Assembly: GCA_017613435.1 (NCBI GenBank)
Contig: JAGADU010000093.1
Span: 1-36,179 of the forward strand
Direction of reading: 5' to 3'
Length of the DNA stretch: 36,179 bases
DNA from: Lachnospiraceae bacterium
GTDB taxonomy: Bacteria > Bacillota > Clostridia > Lachnospirales > Lachnospiraceae
The position numbers were made by a program, and so were the translations under genes. The notes under the pieces were generated by a model that made no database searches, had not been told where the DNA came from, and was given only the letters and a program-made list of their open reading frames with translations. Numbering within the stretch: position 1 is the stretch's first letter; the number at the start of each line of letters is the position of its first letter. This document shows, one piece after another, positions 14,787 through 22,599 of the stretch.

Positions 14787-16124
14787 TTAATCTATGATTA
14801 TGGTTGAGCCCTCATACAGCACTTCTCCTGTTTTGGCATCAACCATAACACACATGTGGTTCTTGGTATAACCGGTCCAAGTGAGAACAATCTCTTCATC
14901 CCTGTTATCGATTCTAAGTTCCGGATCTTCGTAAAGATCAAAGTCTTTTTTCATATCTTCCATCGTGTAATTTACGGCAGTGTCAAACCCGTCGGGAATC
15001 TGCAATATCCAACTGTTGAATGAATTGGGTATTTCGTTATAACCGATTCCGAGTCTTATCGATCCGGTTGTCGGAACATCGTTATAATACTGTACGAAAT
15101 CATAGTAATCTTCCGCAATTCCGGTCATATATCCTTCATAACGAAGTTCATACCTGTCATCGCATCCTACGGCTTCACGAAGACAACAAGCGGCAAGATA
15201 TGCCTCATGAAGCGTCTCGGGTTTAACTTCAAATAAATCTCCGACGCCCTGATTGTGAATTGTCATTCCGCCACCCGTATCGCCGAAAAGCAGTACCCTG
15301 TCAAGATCTTCCTGGAAGAAGTAAAGCTGTTCCATATCATAGTATGAATAAAACCATCCGTCGTATTCCGAAAGATCCACATCCATTTCATCGAACACGT
15401 ATAAGTTCCCGTATCCGTATTCGAGATCTACAATCATATCGGCAGTTACATCGTCATACATATCCCTTGCCACTTTGACAATATATCTTGAAATAAGTTC
15501 GCTGTCGTCTTTTGAGAGCACTGCGGTCAGCATTACAAATCTGCTGTGTTCGTGAGGTCTCTTAACAACCCCTTCATTCGTTATCAGGTTCTCGTCCGAG
15601 CTCGTCCATTCAATCTTTACACCGTCCGTTTCCGTCGGCAGAACAAGATCCTTTGTGACATTCATGTCAAAATCACCTTCGGCATACTTCGGATATTCAC
15701 GCGCAATATCAAAAAATCTCGTATTTGTCTCATTACCGTATACAAAAAAGTCAACTATCCGAACATATCTTTCGGTACTTCTGAAATCGTTCGAATTAAG
15801 TATACGGTCATCCGCAAAAATAAGATCGACACTGCCGTCTTCGTGTATGGTGTCTTTATCAAAATCGAACTCAAAAATGTGTTCTTCATCGGTTTCATTG
15901 TACGAATCATAATCAAAATCAATATATGTTTTCGCCGATGAATCGTTATCATTGGGGCCGACATTTGCCGAAGGCGTTACCCTGTCATCAGGTAAAACCA
16001 TGTCGGTCGGCACGGTTTCCTTTTCGGTATCTCCCGTGTTACCCTGCAGATTACCCGTCTTACCCGTACATCCCGCCAGCACCAATGATACTATAAGCAA
16101 ACAACTTAATATTCTTCTCTTCAT
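14787..16124 (-). CDS. Lipoprotein with atrophied bacterial Ig-like domain
   Basis: 445 residues. The signal peptide ends in a lipobox, LVLAGC, with Cys19 as the lipidated residue, so the protein is predicted to be membrane-anchored outside the cell. A Gly/Asn/Thr/Asp-rich linker follows. Residues about 150-220 (DLVLPTETDGVKIEWTSSDE, GVVKRP, YIVKVARD) fit the atrophied bacterial Ig (aBig) pattern. The C-terminal part ends with VMVDAKTGEVLYEG, like small PepSY-type repeats, but is otherwise unrecognised. The protein is very acidic. RBS GGGAG upstream of ATG. Function unknown. Confidence 0.78.
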   Translation of the reverse strand: MKRRILSCLLIVSLVLAGCTGKTGNLQGNTGDTEKETVPTDMVLPDDRVTPSANVGPNDNDSSAKTYIDFDYDSYNETDEEHIFEFDFDKDTIHEDGSVDLIFADDRILNSNDFRSTERYVRIVDFFVYGNETNTRFFDIAREYPKYAEGDFDMNVTKDLVLPTETDGVKIEWTSSDENLITNEGVVKRPHEHSRFVMLTAVLSKDDSELISRYIVKVARDMYDDVTADMIVDLEYGYGNLYVFDEMDVDLSEYDGWFYSYYDMEQLYFFQEDLDRVLLFGDTGGGMTIHNQGVGDLFEVKPETLHEAYLAACCLREAVGCDDRYELRYEGYMTGIAEDYYDFVQYYNDVPTTGSIRLGIGYNEIPNSFNSWILQIPDGFDTAVNYTMEDMKKDFDLYEDPELRIDNRDEEIVLTWTGYTKNHMCVMVDAKTGEVLYEGSTIIID

Positions 16125-16327
16125 ATTTCTTCTCCCACAATATCCTTCCTATAATTAATTCGCTGTATATCATAAACATTTAAGAAAGAGAAATGTTACA
16201 ACAAACTTCCGAACCTTACTTTGCAAAATCGGATTAAATGTCTTCCCTGCGACTGATTTAATTATATAAGTTAGTTTGAAAAAATAAAAAAACCGGTGAA
16301 AAAAAGAGGAAAATGAGCATAAAAAAA

Positions 16328-16400
16328 TCGGAGTGACCCGATTCGAACGGGCGGCCTCCACGTCCCGAACGTGGCGCTCTACCATCTGAGCCACACCCCG
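16328..16400 (-). tRNA. tRNA-Pro(CGG)
   Basis: 73 nt on the minus strand: acceptor CGGGGTG/CACTCCG (one G-T pair), D-arm GCTCAGATGGTAGAGC, anticodon stem CCACG/CGTGG around TTCGGGA (anticodon CGG), T-loop TTCGAAT, discriminator A. CCA not encoded. No strong terminator follows. Confidence 0.95.
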
Positions 16401-16409
16401 ATAAAAGTT

Positions 16410-16438
16410 ATACTACAACATATTATAACTCATTTCAA
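16410..16438 (-). promoter_or_regulatory. Promoter of tRNA-Pro
   Basis: On the minus strand TTGAAA (16438-16433), 17 nt, TAGTAT (16415-16410), ending 9 nt before the mature tRNA 5' end. A TATAAT inside the spacer lacks a matching -35. Confidence 0.55.
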
Positions 16439-16440
16439 GC

Positions 16441-16494
16441 GTTGCGTCCCGTACAAAGCGCTTTGAAAAGCACTGTCTCGCGTCGCAACTTTTT
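16441..16494 (+). other. Structured intergenic element, possible terminator or small RNA end
   Basis: GTTGCG (16441-16446) pairs with CGCAAC (16484-16489), enclosing an inner imperfect hairpin around GCGCTT-TGAA-AAGCAC, and is followed by T5. It lies between the tRNA-Pro promoter and the HAD gene and has no upstream gene on the plus strand, so it is not an ordinary gene terminator. Confidence 0.3.
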
Positions 16495-16510
16495 AAATGA
16501 TATATCATTT
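16495..16510. repeat. Perfect 16-bp palindrome
   Basis: AAATGATATATCATTT reads the same on both strands. It lies 30 bp upstream of the -35 of the HAD gene promoter and could be a regulator binding site, or chance in AT-rich DNA. Confidence 0.4.
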
Positions 16511-16539
16511 TTGTTTTAGTGTCAACAAAACAGTTTTGC

Positions 16540-16568
16540 GTGACAGGGCTTAAGCACGGGATTATAAT
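16540..16568 (+). promoter_or_regulatory. Promoter of the HAD-tcdA unit
   Basis: GTGACA (16540-16545), 17 nt, TATAAT (16563-16568), about 37 nt before the HAD start codon. Confidence 0.7.
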
Positions 16569-16604
16569 TATGAAGACAATTATCTTAAAAAAGGAATTTT
16601 TTAT

Positions 16605-17222
16605 ATGAGCAAAATCATTAAAAACGCAGTATTCGATATCGGAATGGTTCTCATTGATTTCGCATGGCGCGCGACGATGGTCGAATCGGGTTTCGATGAA
16701 AAATGCATAAAGACACTCGACGAAGGTTTTGTCAACGATGAACTCTGGGACGAGCTCGATCTTGGCGTAATGGAAGAAAAAGACGTTATAGAAGAAGCCG
16801 TAAGGCGCTTTGGCGAATACGAAAAGGAAATTCGTTTCTTTTACGATAATCTCATCAAAACCGTCAGACCCTACCCCTATTCCGAAACATGGTTAAAAAA
16901 TTTGAAAGAACGCGGTTTTAATGTATATCTTCTGACCAATTATCCCGATTCCCTTTTCAAAAAAAGCGTGGAATCGGCATTCCCTTTTTATCCCTATGTT
17001 GACGGCGAAGTGGTATCGTCGCGGGTAAAAATCAGAAAACCGAACGAGGGCATATACAAAGCCCTTTTTGAAAAATACAATCTTAAACCCGAAGAATGCG
17101 TTTTCTTTGACGACAGAATAATCAATGTCGAAGCCGCAAAAAAACTCGGTATGAACGCTTTTGTTTTTGAAGGATACGAAAAAGCGGTTTCGGATTTGGA
17201 CAAGCTTGTAAACGGGCAGTAA
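16605..17222 (+). CDS. HAD family (subfamily IA-like) phosphatase
   Basis: 205 residues. Motif I is VFDIGMVLIDF, with nucleophile Asp11 and Gly at the usual second-Asp position, the arrangement of YihX-type (alpha-D-glucose-1-phosphate phosphatase) relatives with DxGNV. Motif II Thr111 (LLTNYP), motif III Lys145 (RKPNEGIY) and motif IV FFDDR (Asp169/170) are present; a helical cap lies between motifs I and II. Full length, AAGGA before ATG. tcdA follows after 9 nt. Substrate cannot be told from sequence. Confidence 0.9.
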   Translation: MSKIIKNAVFDIGMVLIDFAWRATMVESGFDEKCIKTLDEGFVNDELWDELDLGVMEEKDVIEEAVRRFGEYEKEIRFFYDNLIKTVRPYPYSETWLKNLKERGFNVYLLTNYPDSLFKKSVESAFPFYPYVDGEVVSSRVKIRKPNEGIYKALFEKYNLKPEECVFFDDRIINVEAAKKLGMNAFVFEGYEKAVSDLDKLVNGQ

Positions 17223-17231
17223 AGGACTGTT

Positions 17232-17921
17232 ATGAATACAAAAGAAGATCGTTTATCGCGCCTTCTTCCGATATTCGGAGAGGAAGCGTTGGACAAATTG
17301 AATAATTCCCACGTTGCGGTTTTCGGAATCGGCGGAGTCGGCGGATATGTGGCGGAAGCCCTCGTTCGCGGAGGTATCGGCGAAATAACCATCGTCGATC
17401 ACGATACGGTTGCCGCATCGAATCTTAACAGACAGATTGTCGCACTTAATTCCACAATCGGCATGAAAAAAACCGAAGTTATGAAAGCACGCCTTTTGGA
17501 TATCAATCCGGAATTGACAATACACGCGCGAGAGTGTTTTTATTTGCCCGAGACCGCCGGCGAATTTGATTTTTCCGAATATGATTACGTGGTTGATGCG
17601 GTAGATACCGTAACAGCCAAAAAAGAAATAATCGGCCGCTGCAAGGAATGCAATACCCCTGTCATATCTTCCATGGGAACGGGAAACAAAACCGATCCCA
17701 CTCTTTTTAAAGTCTCTGACATATATTCCACCAAAGTCTGCCCTCTCGCAAAAGTAATGCGTCACGAATTAAAGCAGATGAATATCGAATCCCTCAAGGT
17801 GGTTTATTCCGAAGAAGAACCCAAAATAAAAAGAGCCACACCGGCAAGCACGTCTTTCGTGCCGGGTGTGGCTGGTTTAATCATTGCGGGAGAAGTTTTA
17901 AAAGACTTGTCCTATTCGTAA
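17232..17921 (+). CDS. tcdA: tRNA threonylcarbamoyladenosine dehydratase
   Basis: 229 residues, E1/ThiF/MoeB-like fold. TcdA cyclises t6A37 of tRNA to ct6A using ATP. Visible are the nucleotide loop VFGIGGVGGYVAEAL, DHDTVAASNLNRQ (ATP/Mg site), DAVDTVTAKK, SSMGTGNKTDPT, and the CPLAKVMRHELK segment typical of TcdA. It lacks the extended C-terminal domain of MoeB/ThiF relatives. RBS AAAGGA. The last 10 nt overlap the convergent membrane protein gene, and positions 17834-17873 inside it form a strong hairpin that can terminate that opposite operon. Confidence 0.94.
   Translation: MNTKEDRLSRLLPIFGEEALDKLNNSHVAVFGIGGVGGYVAEALVRGGIGEITIVDHDTVAASNLNRQIVALNSTIGMKKTEVMKARLLDINPELTIHARECFYLPETAGEFDFSEYDYVVDAVDTVTAKKEIIGRCKECNTPVISSMGTGNKTDPTLFKVSDIYSTKVCPLAKVMRHELKQMNIESLKVVYSEEEPKIKRATPASTSFVPGVAGLIIAGEVLKDLSYS
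17822..17873 (-). terminator. Terminator of the MFS operon embedded in tcdA
   Basis: Within the tcdA coding region, AGCCACACCGGC (17834-17845) and AGCACG pair with CGTGC and GGTGTGGCT (to 17873), with few mismatches. Read on the minus strand the stem is followed by CTTTTTATTTTGG, the form of an intrinsic terminator, 39 nt past the stop of the leftward membrane protein gene. Confidence 0.65.
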
Positions 17922-18538
17922 TAATTCTGGATATTTTGCGGAACATAGAAATTTCCGAATCCGAAAACCGGCTCTTTTCTGCAATATACCATGCATGAAA
18001 TCGGAAATACCAAAGGTATGAATACCGACAAAACTCCGAGGGCAATCGCAAGGCCTTTGTTGTTTTTGTCGTATGTCATAAGCAAATCGGAAATCATTAT
18101 TGCCTTTGCGGCACCGCCTGCGAAAATCAGTATCAGATTGACGGCATATCCGAAAAGAGAAAGCAGAATCGAAATAATCGGTATTATTGAAAATACTGAT
18201 AAAGCTATGGAGACTACAATACGAATGACGTACTTAAGGCATATATAAAGCCAAAAGCCCTTGTATCTGTCATAAGTATTGAACATTCCCAAATATGAAT
18301 ATTCTTTTATCGGCAGAATATGTGCCACATAATAGTTGGCAAAAGGCACAAATGCCAAAAAAGGATAATTGTATCCTGCTTTCTCGGCCATTATATAAAG
18401 CGGAAAAGCAAGTAAAATATGCCTTATAAGCATGCTTATCAAAAATAACAGAAACCAAATGACATATATTCCGAAAATTACCAGAGCAAAAGCCTCTTCG
18501 TCAGATATGTTTGCCAAAATTCTTTCCAAATGATACAT
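17912..18538 (-). CDS. Polytopic membrane protein, unknown
   Basis: 208 residues with about five hydrophobic segments, e.g. FALVIFGIYVIWFLLFLISM (about 17-36) and a long central run VVSIALSVFSIIPIISILLS. The loop EKAGYNYPFLAFVPFANYY resembles small membrane proteins with a 'kAgykgw.sliPiyn' segment of the DUF5684 type, but I do not firmly assign it. AGAGGA precedes the ATG. It starts 14 nt after the MFS gene stop, so the two are co-transcribed, and ends by overlapping tcdA by 10 nt tail to tail. Confidence 0.7.
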   Translation of the reverse strand: MYHLERILANISDEEAFALVIFGIYVIWFLLFLISMLIRHILLAFPLYIMAEKAGYNYPFLAFVPFANYYVAHILPIKEYSYLGMFNTYDRYKGFWLYICLKYVIRIVVSIALSVFSIIPIISILLSLFGYAVNLILIFAGGAAKAIMISDLLMTYDKNNKGLAIALGVLSVFIPLVFPISCMVYCRKEPVFGFGNFYVPQNIQNYYE

Positions 18539-18552
18539 ATAATTCCTCTTTC

Positions 18553-19839
18553 TCAGCCGTCGACATCAAGATGCTCGAGGAGAGATTTTTTGTCATTTTT
18601 TACTACATCTCCGTGTTTAACCTGCGTCATGGTAAAGAATGCGAGAACCGCAAACACCACCGCATAGGGGAACAGGGATTTATATGAAACATACTGAAGG
18701 AACACACCCGACAAAATGGGAGTGAGAACCTGTGCAGCCATTGAAAAAGTATAATAATAACCGGTATATCTTCCTTCGTCTCCGTCGGAAGCGATTTCAA
18801 CCGCCATGGGGAAGGAATTGACATTAATGGCACCCCATGAAATACCCACAAGACCGAAGAGAATGTACAAAACAATTCCTCCGCTGTTGGGGAAAGTACA
18901 TAAAGCAAACGATACGGCAAGTCCGATAACGCCGGCCATGATGACTTTTTTTCTGCCGAATTTGCTTGAAATGATACCGATGGGAAGGTAACTGATTACA
19001 GCAAAAATGGTAGCCACAAGCATGTAAACGGCACAGTCTTTTTCTTCGAGTCCCAAAACCGTGGTCGAATATCTCGAAAATGCCGAATTGACCGCATTGT
19101 ATGACATATACCAGAAAAATACGGATAAAAGAATAAAGATTAAACTTGTAAGTTTGTCTCTTGAAAGCTTCTTACCCGCATTCTTGTTTTCTTCAACCTG
19201 ATCCGCATTCGGATCCTGCTCTCTCATTTCTTTCGACCATTTCTTCTCGGGAACGGTAAGAGCAAGAATTATCGTACAAACCGCCATGAATGCCATCATC
19301 GAAATAAACAAAGCCATGTAATTGGGAGTTGCGGGTGCCTCGGCCTTGGGAACCAGCAGCTTTATCATAATCATCGAATAAATAACGCCGACCGTACCCG
19401 TAAGCATGATGATCGCGTTACCCTTGCTTCTTAATGCTCTCGGCGTAATGTCGGGCATAAGCGCAACGGCGGGAGATCTGTAAAACGACATCGAAAGCAA
19501 AACGGCGCCGGTTGATATAAGGAAAAGAACCAGGTTTCTCGCATTGTCCGCATAGGGCATGAAAAACATCGAAATAACGGCAAGAAAAGTACCGATTACT
19601 ATAAAAGGCATTCTCTTTCCGAATCTGGTGTTTGTTTTATCCGACCATATTCCGAATACGGGAAGAAGGAAGAGTGCGAAAACATTGTCCATTGCCATTA
19701 CCACGCCGGTAATGACCTCGCTTAAGTGAAACGAGTCTCTCAGAATAAGGGGGGTAATAACATCGTACATTCCCCAGAATGCCGAGATGGACATGAATGC
19801 TAGACCTGCAAGGATGGTTCTCTTGTAATTTAATTTCAT
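18553..19839 (-). CDS. MFS transporter (SLC45/GPH-like)
   Basis: 428 residues, about 12 membrane helices. The loop 2-3 motif is GIWSDKTNTRFGKRMPFIV, the form seen in SLC45/sucrose-type and GPH sugar transporters, repeated weakly at GIISSKFGRKK in the second half. A charged central loop (MREQDPNADQVEENKNAGKK) joins the halves. ATG has AGGGG upstream. Sugar or glycoside uptake is likely from the family; the substrate is unknown. Confidence 0.85.
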   Translation of the reverse strand: MKLNYKRTILAGLAFMSISAFWGMYDVITPLILRDSFHLSEVITGVVMAMDNVFALFLLPVFGIWSDKTNTRFGKRMPFIVIGTFLAVISMFFMPYADNARNLVLFLISTGAVLLSMSFYRSPAVALMPDITPRALRSKGNAIIMLTGTVGVIYSMIMIKLLVPKAEAPATPNYMALFISMMAFMAVCTIILALTVPEKKWSKEMREQDPNADQVEENKNAGKKLSRDKLTSLIFILLSVFFWYMSYNAVNSAFSRYSTTVLGLEEKDCAVYMLVATIFAVISYLPIGIISSKFGRKKVIMAGVIGLAVSFALCTFPNSGGIVLYILFGLVGISWGAINVNSFPMAVEIASDGDEGRYTGYYYTFSMAAQVLTPILSGVFLQYVSYKSLFPYAVVFAVLAFFTMTQVKHGDVVKNDKKSLLEHLDVDG

Positions 19840-19871
19840 TGGATGTCCCCTTTAGTTTTAATACAAATAAA

Positions 19872-19901
19872 AGTATACAACATTTCATATTCTTTGGTAA
19901 A
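19872..19901 (-). promoter_or_regulatory. Promoter of the MFS operon
   Basis: On the minus strand TTTACC (19901-19896), 18 nt, TATACT (19877-19872). Confidence 0.5.
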
Positions 19902-19920
19902 CATTTTATATTCAATATCA

Positions 19921-19949
19921 TTGATATTTTTGCCAAAAAATTGTACTAT
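19921..19949 (+). promoter_or_regulatory. Promoter of plsY
   Basis: TTGATA (19921-19926), 17 nt, TACTAT (19944-19949), 29 nt before the plsY start; divergent to the MFS promoter. Confidence 0.55.
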
Positions 19950-19978
19950 ATCTAGAGAATAAATGTATTGGAGGCACT

Positions 19979-20590
19979 ATGATTCTGTACGTTTTGGGGG
20001 CTTTAATATCTTACCTGGTAGGAAGCATCAACACAGCTTTCTTTTTGTCCAAAATTCTCAAAAAAGACATACGCAGCGGAGGCAGCGGAAATTTGGGCGC
20101 ATCAAACGCCACACTGACTCTCGGATGGAAATGGGGCGTTGTCGTCGGAGCCTGCGATATATTTAAGGGCTTCATCCTCGTTTTTACCGCAAAAATGTTC
20201 TTTTCGGAATACGAATATCTGCCTTATATCGCAACGACCATGGCGGTTATCGGACATATGTTTCCCTTTTATCTTAAATTCAGGGGCGGCAAAGGATTCG
20301 CCACGCTTATGGGATGTATTCTCGGTTACAACTGGCTGGTATTCGTAATCGCCGGTGTTTTAACCATCGTAATCACTTTCGTGAGCGATTACATCGTGCT
20401 CTCGACCCTTACGATGCTTATAGGATTTCCCGTTTATGTCGGTATTTCCACGCATAATATAATTTACCCGCTGATCCTGTCTCTCGGCAGCATTTGCATA
20501 TTTATCAAGCATATACCCAATTTTAAGAAAATCATCAAAAAAGAGGAAATCGGAATACGTTCTTCTTTTACAAAGAAGCATCGTATATGA
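19979..20590 (+). CDS. plsY: Glycerol-3-phosphate acyltransferase PlsY
   Basis: 203 residues, about five membrane helices. It acylates glycerol-3-phosphate using acyl-phosphate, the first step of phospholipid synthesis. Visible motifs: SYLVGSINTAFFLSK, the SGGSGNLGASNA active-site loop, GHMFPFYLKFRGGKGFAT with the conserved histidine, and a helix near the end (VYVGISTHNIIYPLIL). GGAGG lies 5 nt before ATG. Rubrerythrin follows 40 nt downstream with its own promoter overlapping the 3' end of plsY. Confidence 0.93.
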   Translation: MILYVLGALISYLVGSINTAFFLSKILKKDIRSGGSGNLGASNATLTLGWKWGVVVGACDIFKGFILVFTAKMFFSEYEYLPYIATTMAVIGHMFPFYLKFRGGKGFATLMGCILGYNWLVFVIAGVLTIVITFVSDYIVLSTLTMLIGFPVYVGISTHNIIYPLILSLGSICIFIKHIPNFKKIIKKEEIGIRSSFTKKHRI

Positions 20591-20596
20591 TATAAT
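20567..20596 (+). promoter_or_regulatory. Promoter of the rubrerythrin gene
   Basis: TTTACA (20567-20572), 18 nt, extended -10 TGATATAAT (TATAAT 20591-20596). The -35 lies inside the plsY coding end, so rubrerythrin can be induced separately. Confidence 0.65.
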
Positions 20597-20630
20597 TCAT
20601 TAACGGCAAAAAACAACGGAGGTAAAAAGT

Positions 20631-21170
20631 ATGAAATACGTATGTAATGTATGCGGATACGTTCACGAGGGAGATCCCATTCCCGAGAAATGTCCCGTTT
20701 GCGGCGCTCCCGCATCAAAATTTTCTCCCATGTCCGAAGATATGGCATGGGCAGCCGAGCATGTTGTAGGTGTTGCAAGTGACGCTCCCGAAGATATCAA
20801 AAACGATTTGAGAGCAAACTTCAACGGAGAATGTTCGGAAGTAGGTATGTATCTTGCAATGTCAAGAGTTGCTTTCAGAGAAGGTTATCCCGAAGTAGGT
20901 CTCTATTGGGAAAAAGCCGCTTTCGAAGAAGCCGAACATGCCGCAAAATTCGCTGAATTGCTCGGCGAAGTATTGACGGATTCCACAAAGAAGAATCTCG
21001 AAATGAGAATCGAAGCCGAAAACGGCGCTACAGCAGGCAAGACAGACCTTGCAAAACGTGCAAAGGCCCTCAACCTCGATGCCATTCACGATACCGTTCA
21101 CGAAATGGCGCGTGACGAAGCAAGACACGGAAAAGCATTCAAAGGTCTTTACGAAAGATATTTCAAATAG
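20631..21170 (+). CDS. Rubrerythrin with N-terminal rubredoxin domain (reverse rubrerythrin)
   Basis: 179 residues. The rubredoxin iron site comes first: Cys5, Cys8, Cys21, Cys24 (CNVCGY and CPVCGAP). A ferritin-like di-iron four-helix bundle follows with [25 protein letters not shown] and DEARHGKAF supplying the Glu/His ligands. This domain order is the reverse of classical rubrerythrin and is known from clostridia, where it reduces H2O2 (and O2) with NAD(P)H-linked donors. GGAGG upstream of ATG. Oxidative-stress defence is the expected role; no regulator such as PerR is adjacent. Confidence 0.94.
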   Translation: MKYVCNVCGYVHEGDPIPEKCPVCGAPASKFSPMSEDMAWAAEHVVGVASDAPEDIKNDLRANFNGECSEVGMYLAMSRVAFREGYPEVGLYWEKAAFEEAEHAAKFAELLGEVLTDSTKKNLEMRIEAENGATAGKTDLAKRAKALNLDAIHDTVHEMARDEARHGKAFKGLYERYFK

Positions 21171-21179
21171 GATTATTCA

Positions 21180-21210
21180 AAAACTGTGGGAGAAGTCTCA
21201 CAGTTTTTTT
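21180..21210 (+). terminator. Terminator after rubrerythrin
   Basis: A 12-bp stem (AAAACTGTGGGA/TCTCACAGTTTT, loop GAAG, one G-T pair) with a run of seven T. Confidence 0.9.
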
Positions 21211-21231
21211 ATTGTTTAAAAAGGATTATTT

Positions 21232-22140
21232 ATGGGAAAAAACTGCAATCTTTGCCCAAGACAATGCAATATCGACAGAAGTGCCGGCAGAGGATTTTGC
21301 AATGCGAACGAAAACGTTTTTCTTGCGAGAGCCGCACTGCATTTTTTCGAGGAGCCTTCGATAAGCGGCAGCGAAGGAAGCGGCGCCGTCTTTTTTGGCG
21401 GCTGCAATTTAAGATGCGTTTTCTGCCAAAACGAAAGGATTTCAAGGGGACTCACGGGAAAAGAAGTTTCCGTGGAAAAACTTGCGCAGATTTTCCTGTC
21501 GCTTGAATCGCAGGGTGCTAACAACATCAATCTCATTACTCCCTCCCACTATGTTTATGCGATTAAGGACGCTTTAATCCTTGCAAAAGAAGCGGGACTT
21601 AAAATTCCGATCGTATACAACACTTCCGCTTACGAATTGCCCGAAACGCTTAAGATGCTGGAGGGTCTCATAGACATCTACCTTCCTGATTTCAAATATT
21701 TCGACGATTCGCTTGCCGTCAAATATTCAAATGCCCCGGGCTACGCCGAAACAGCAAAGGCTGCGATTGCGGAAATGTTTCGTCAGGTCAAAACGCCTGT
21801 TTTCGACGATAGGGGAATTATGCAAAAAGGAGTTATCGTCAGACATCTCCTGCTGCCCCTCGGAGTAAACAACGCCAAAAAAATCGTTTCCTATCTTCAC
21901 GAAACATACGGAGATTCGATTTATATTTCTCTTATGAATCAGTATACTCCGCTTGATACTCCTTCCATGGCAAAAGTCAGGGATAAATATCCCGAGCTTT
22001 TCAGAAGGGTAACAAAAAGAGAGTACGAGCGTCTGCTTGATTACGTACTCTCTTTAAATATCGTCAATGCATATTTTCAGGAGGGCGATACCGCGAAGGA
22101 ATCGTTTATTCCCGACTTTGATTTAACGGGCATCGATTAA
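21232..22140 (+). CDS. Radical SAM protein, PflA-like (COG1313 type)
   Basis: 302 residues. The radical SAM cluster motif is Cys58-x3-Cys62-x2-Cys65 in GGCNLRCVFCQN. An additional N-terminal cysteine set, Cys5/Cys8/Cys12/Cys23 (CNLCPRQC...GFC), marks the PflX/COG1313 group of uncharacterised relatives of pyruvate formate-lyase activase. LITPSHY, YNTSAYE and IYLPDFKYF follow. No glycyl radical enzyme is in the window, so the substrate is unknown. AAGGA precedes the ATG. The stop overlaps the convergent dut stop by 4 nt. Confidence 0.88.
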   Translation: MGKNCNLCPRQCNIDRSAGRGFCNANENVFLARAALHFFEEPSISGSEGSGAVFFGGCNLRCVFCQNERISRGLTGKEVSVEKLAQIFLSLESQGANNINLITPSHYVYAIKDALILAKEAGLKIPIVYNTSAYELPETLKMLEGLIDIYLPDFKYFDDSLAVKYSNAPGYAETAKAAIAEMFRQVKTPVFDDRGIMQKGVIVRHLLLPLGVNNAKKIVSYLHETYGDSIYISLMNQYTPLDTPSMAKVRDKYPELFRRVTKREYERLLDYVLSLNIVNAYFQEGDTAKESFIPDFDLTGID

Positions 22141-22580
22141 AACTTTCCCGTGGATCCGAATCCGTTTTCGCCTCTGTTTGTTTCTTCAAGTTCATCCGCA
22201 ATTTCAAATTCGGCTTTAAGATACGGAACTATCGCTATCTGTGCTATCCTTTCTCCCAATTCGACCAAAAGCGCTTCTCCCGAACCGTTGTGATTGTGAA
22301 GGGCAACTTTTATTTCTCCTCTGTAATCACTGTCGATAACACCGACTTTGTTTGCCGGCGCAAGCCCTTTTTTGCACGCGAGTCCGGAACGGGCAAACAC
22401 GAGTCCGACATATCCTTCGGGAATCTCCATTGCTATACCTGTTCCGATCATCTTGGTTTCCAGGGGTTTGATCGAAACGCTTTCTTCGAGGCATGCATAA
22501 AGATCCGCACCCGCGGCATACGGTGTACCATAGGTCGGAACCGTAGCGTTTTCGGAAAGTTTTTTTATCTTAACATTCAT
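22137..22580 (-). CDS. dut: dUTP diphosphatase
   Basis: 147 residues, trimeric dUTPase; hydrolyses dUTP to dUMP and PPi. Motifs in order: AAGADLYA (motif 1), ARSGLACKKG (2), GVIDSDYRGEI with the catalytic Asp (3), RIAQIAIVPY (4) and the flexible C-terminal arm RGENGFGSTGKF (5). The ATG at 22580 is preferred, with GGGTG upstream; a TTG four codons earlier includes that site. It starts 19 nt after metK, so it probably shares the S-box-controlled transcript. Confidence 0.95.
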   Translation of the reverse strand: MNVKIKKLSENATVPTYGTPYAAGADLYACLEESVSIKPLETKMIGTGIAMEIPEGYVGLVFARSGLACKKGLAPANKVGVIDSDYRGEIKVALHNHNGSGEALLVELGERIAQIAIVPYLKAEFEIADELEETNRGENGFGSTGKF

Positions 22581-22599
22581 TTTTTCACCCAAAATCGAA

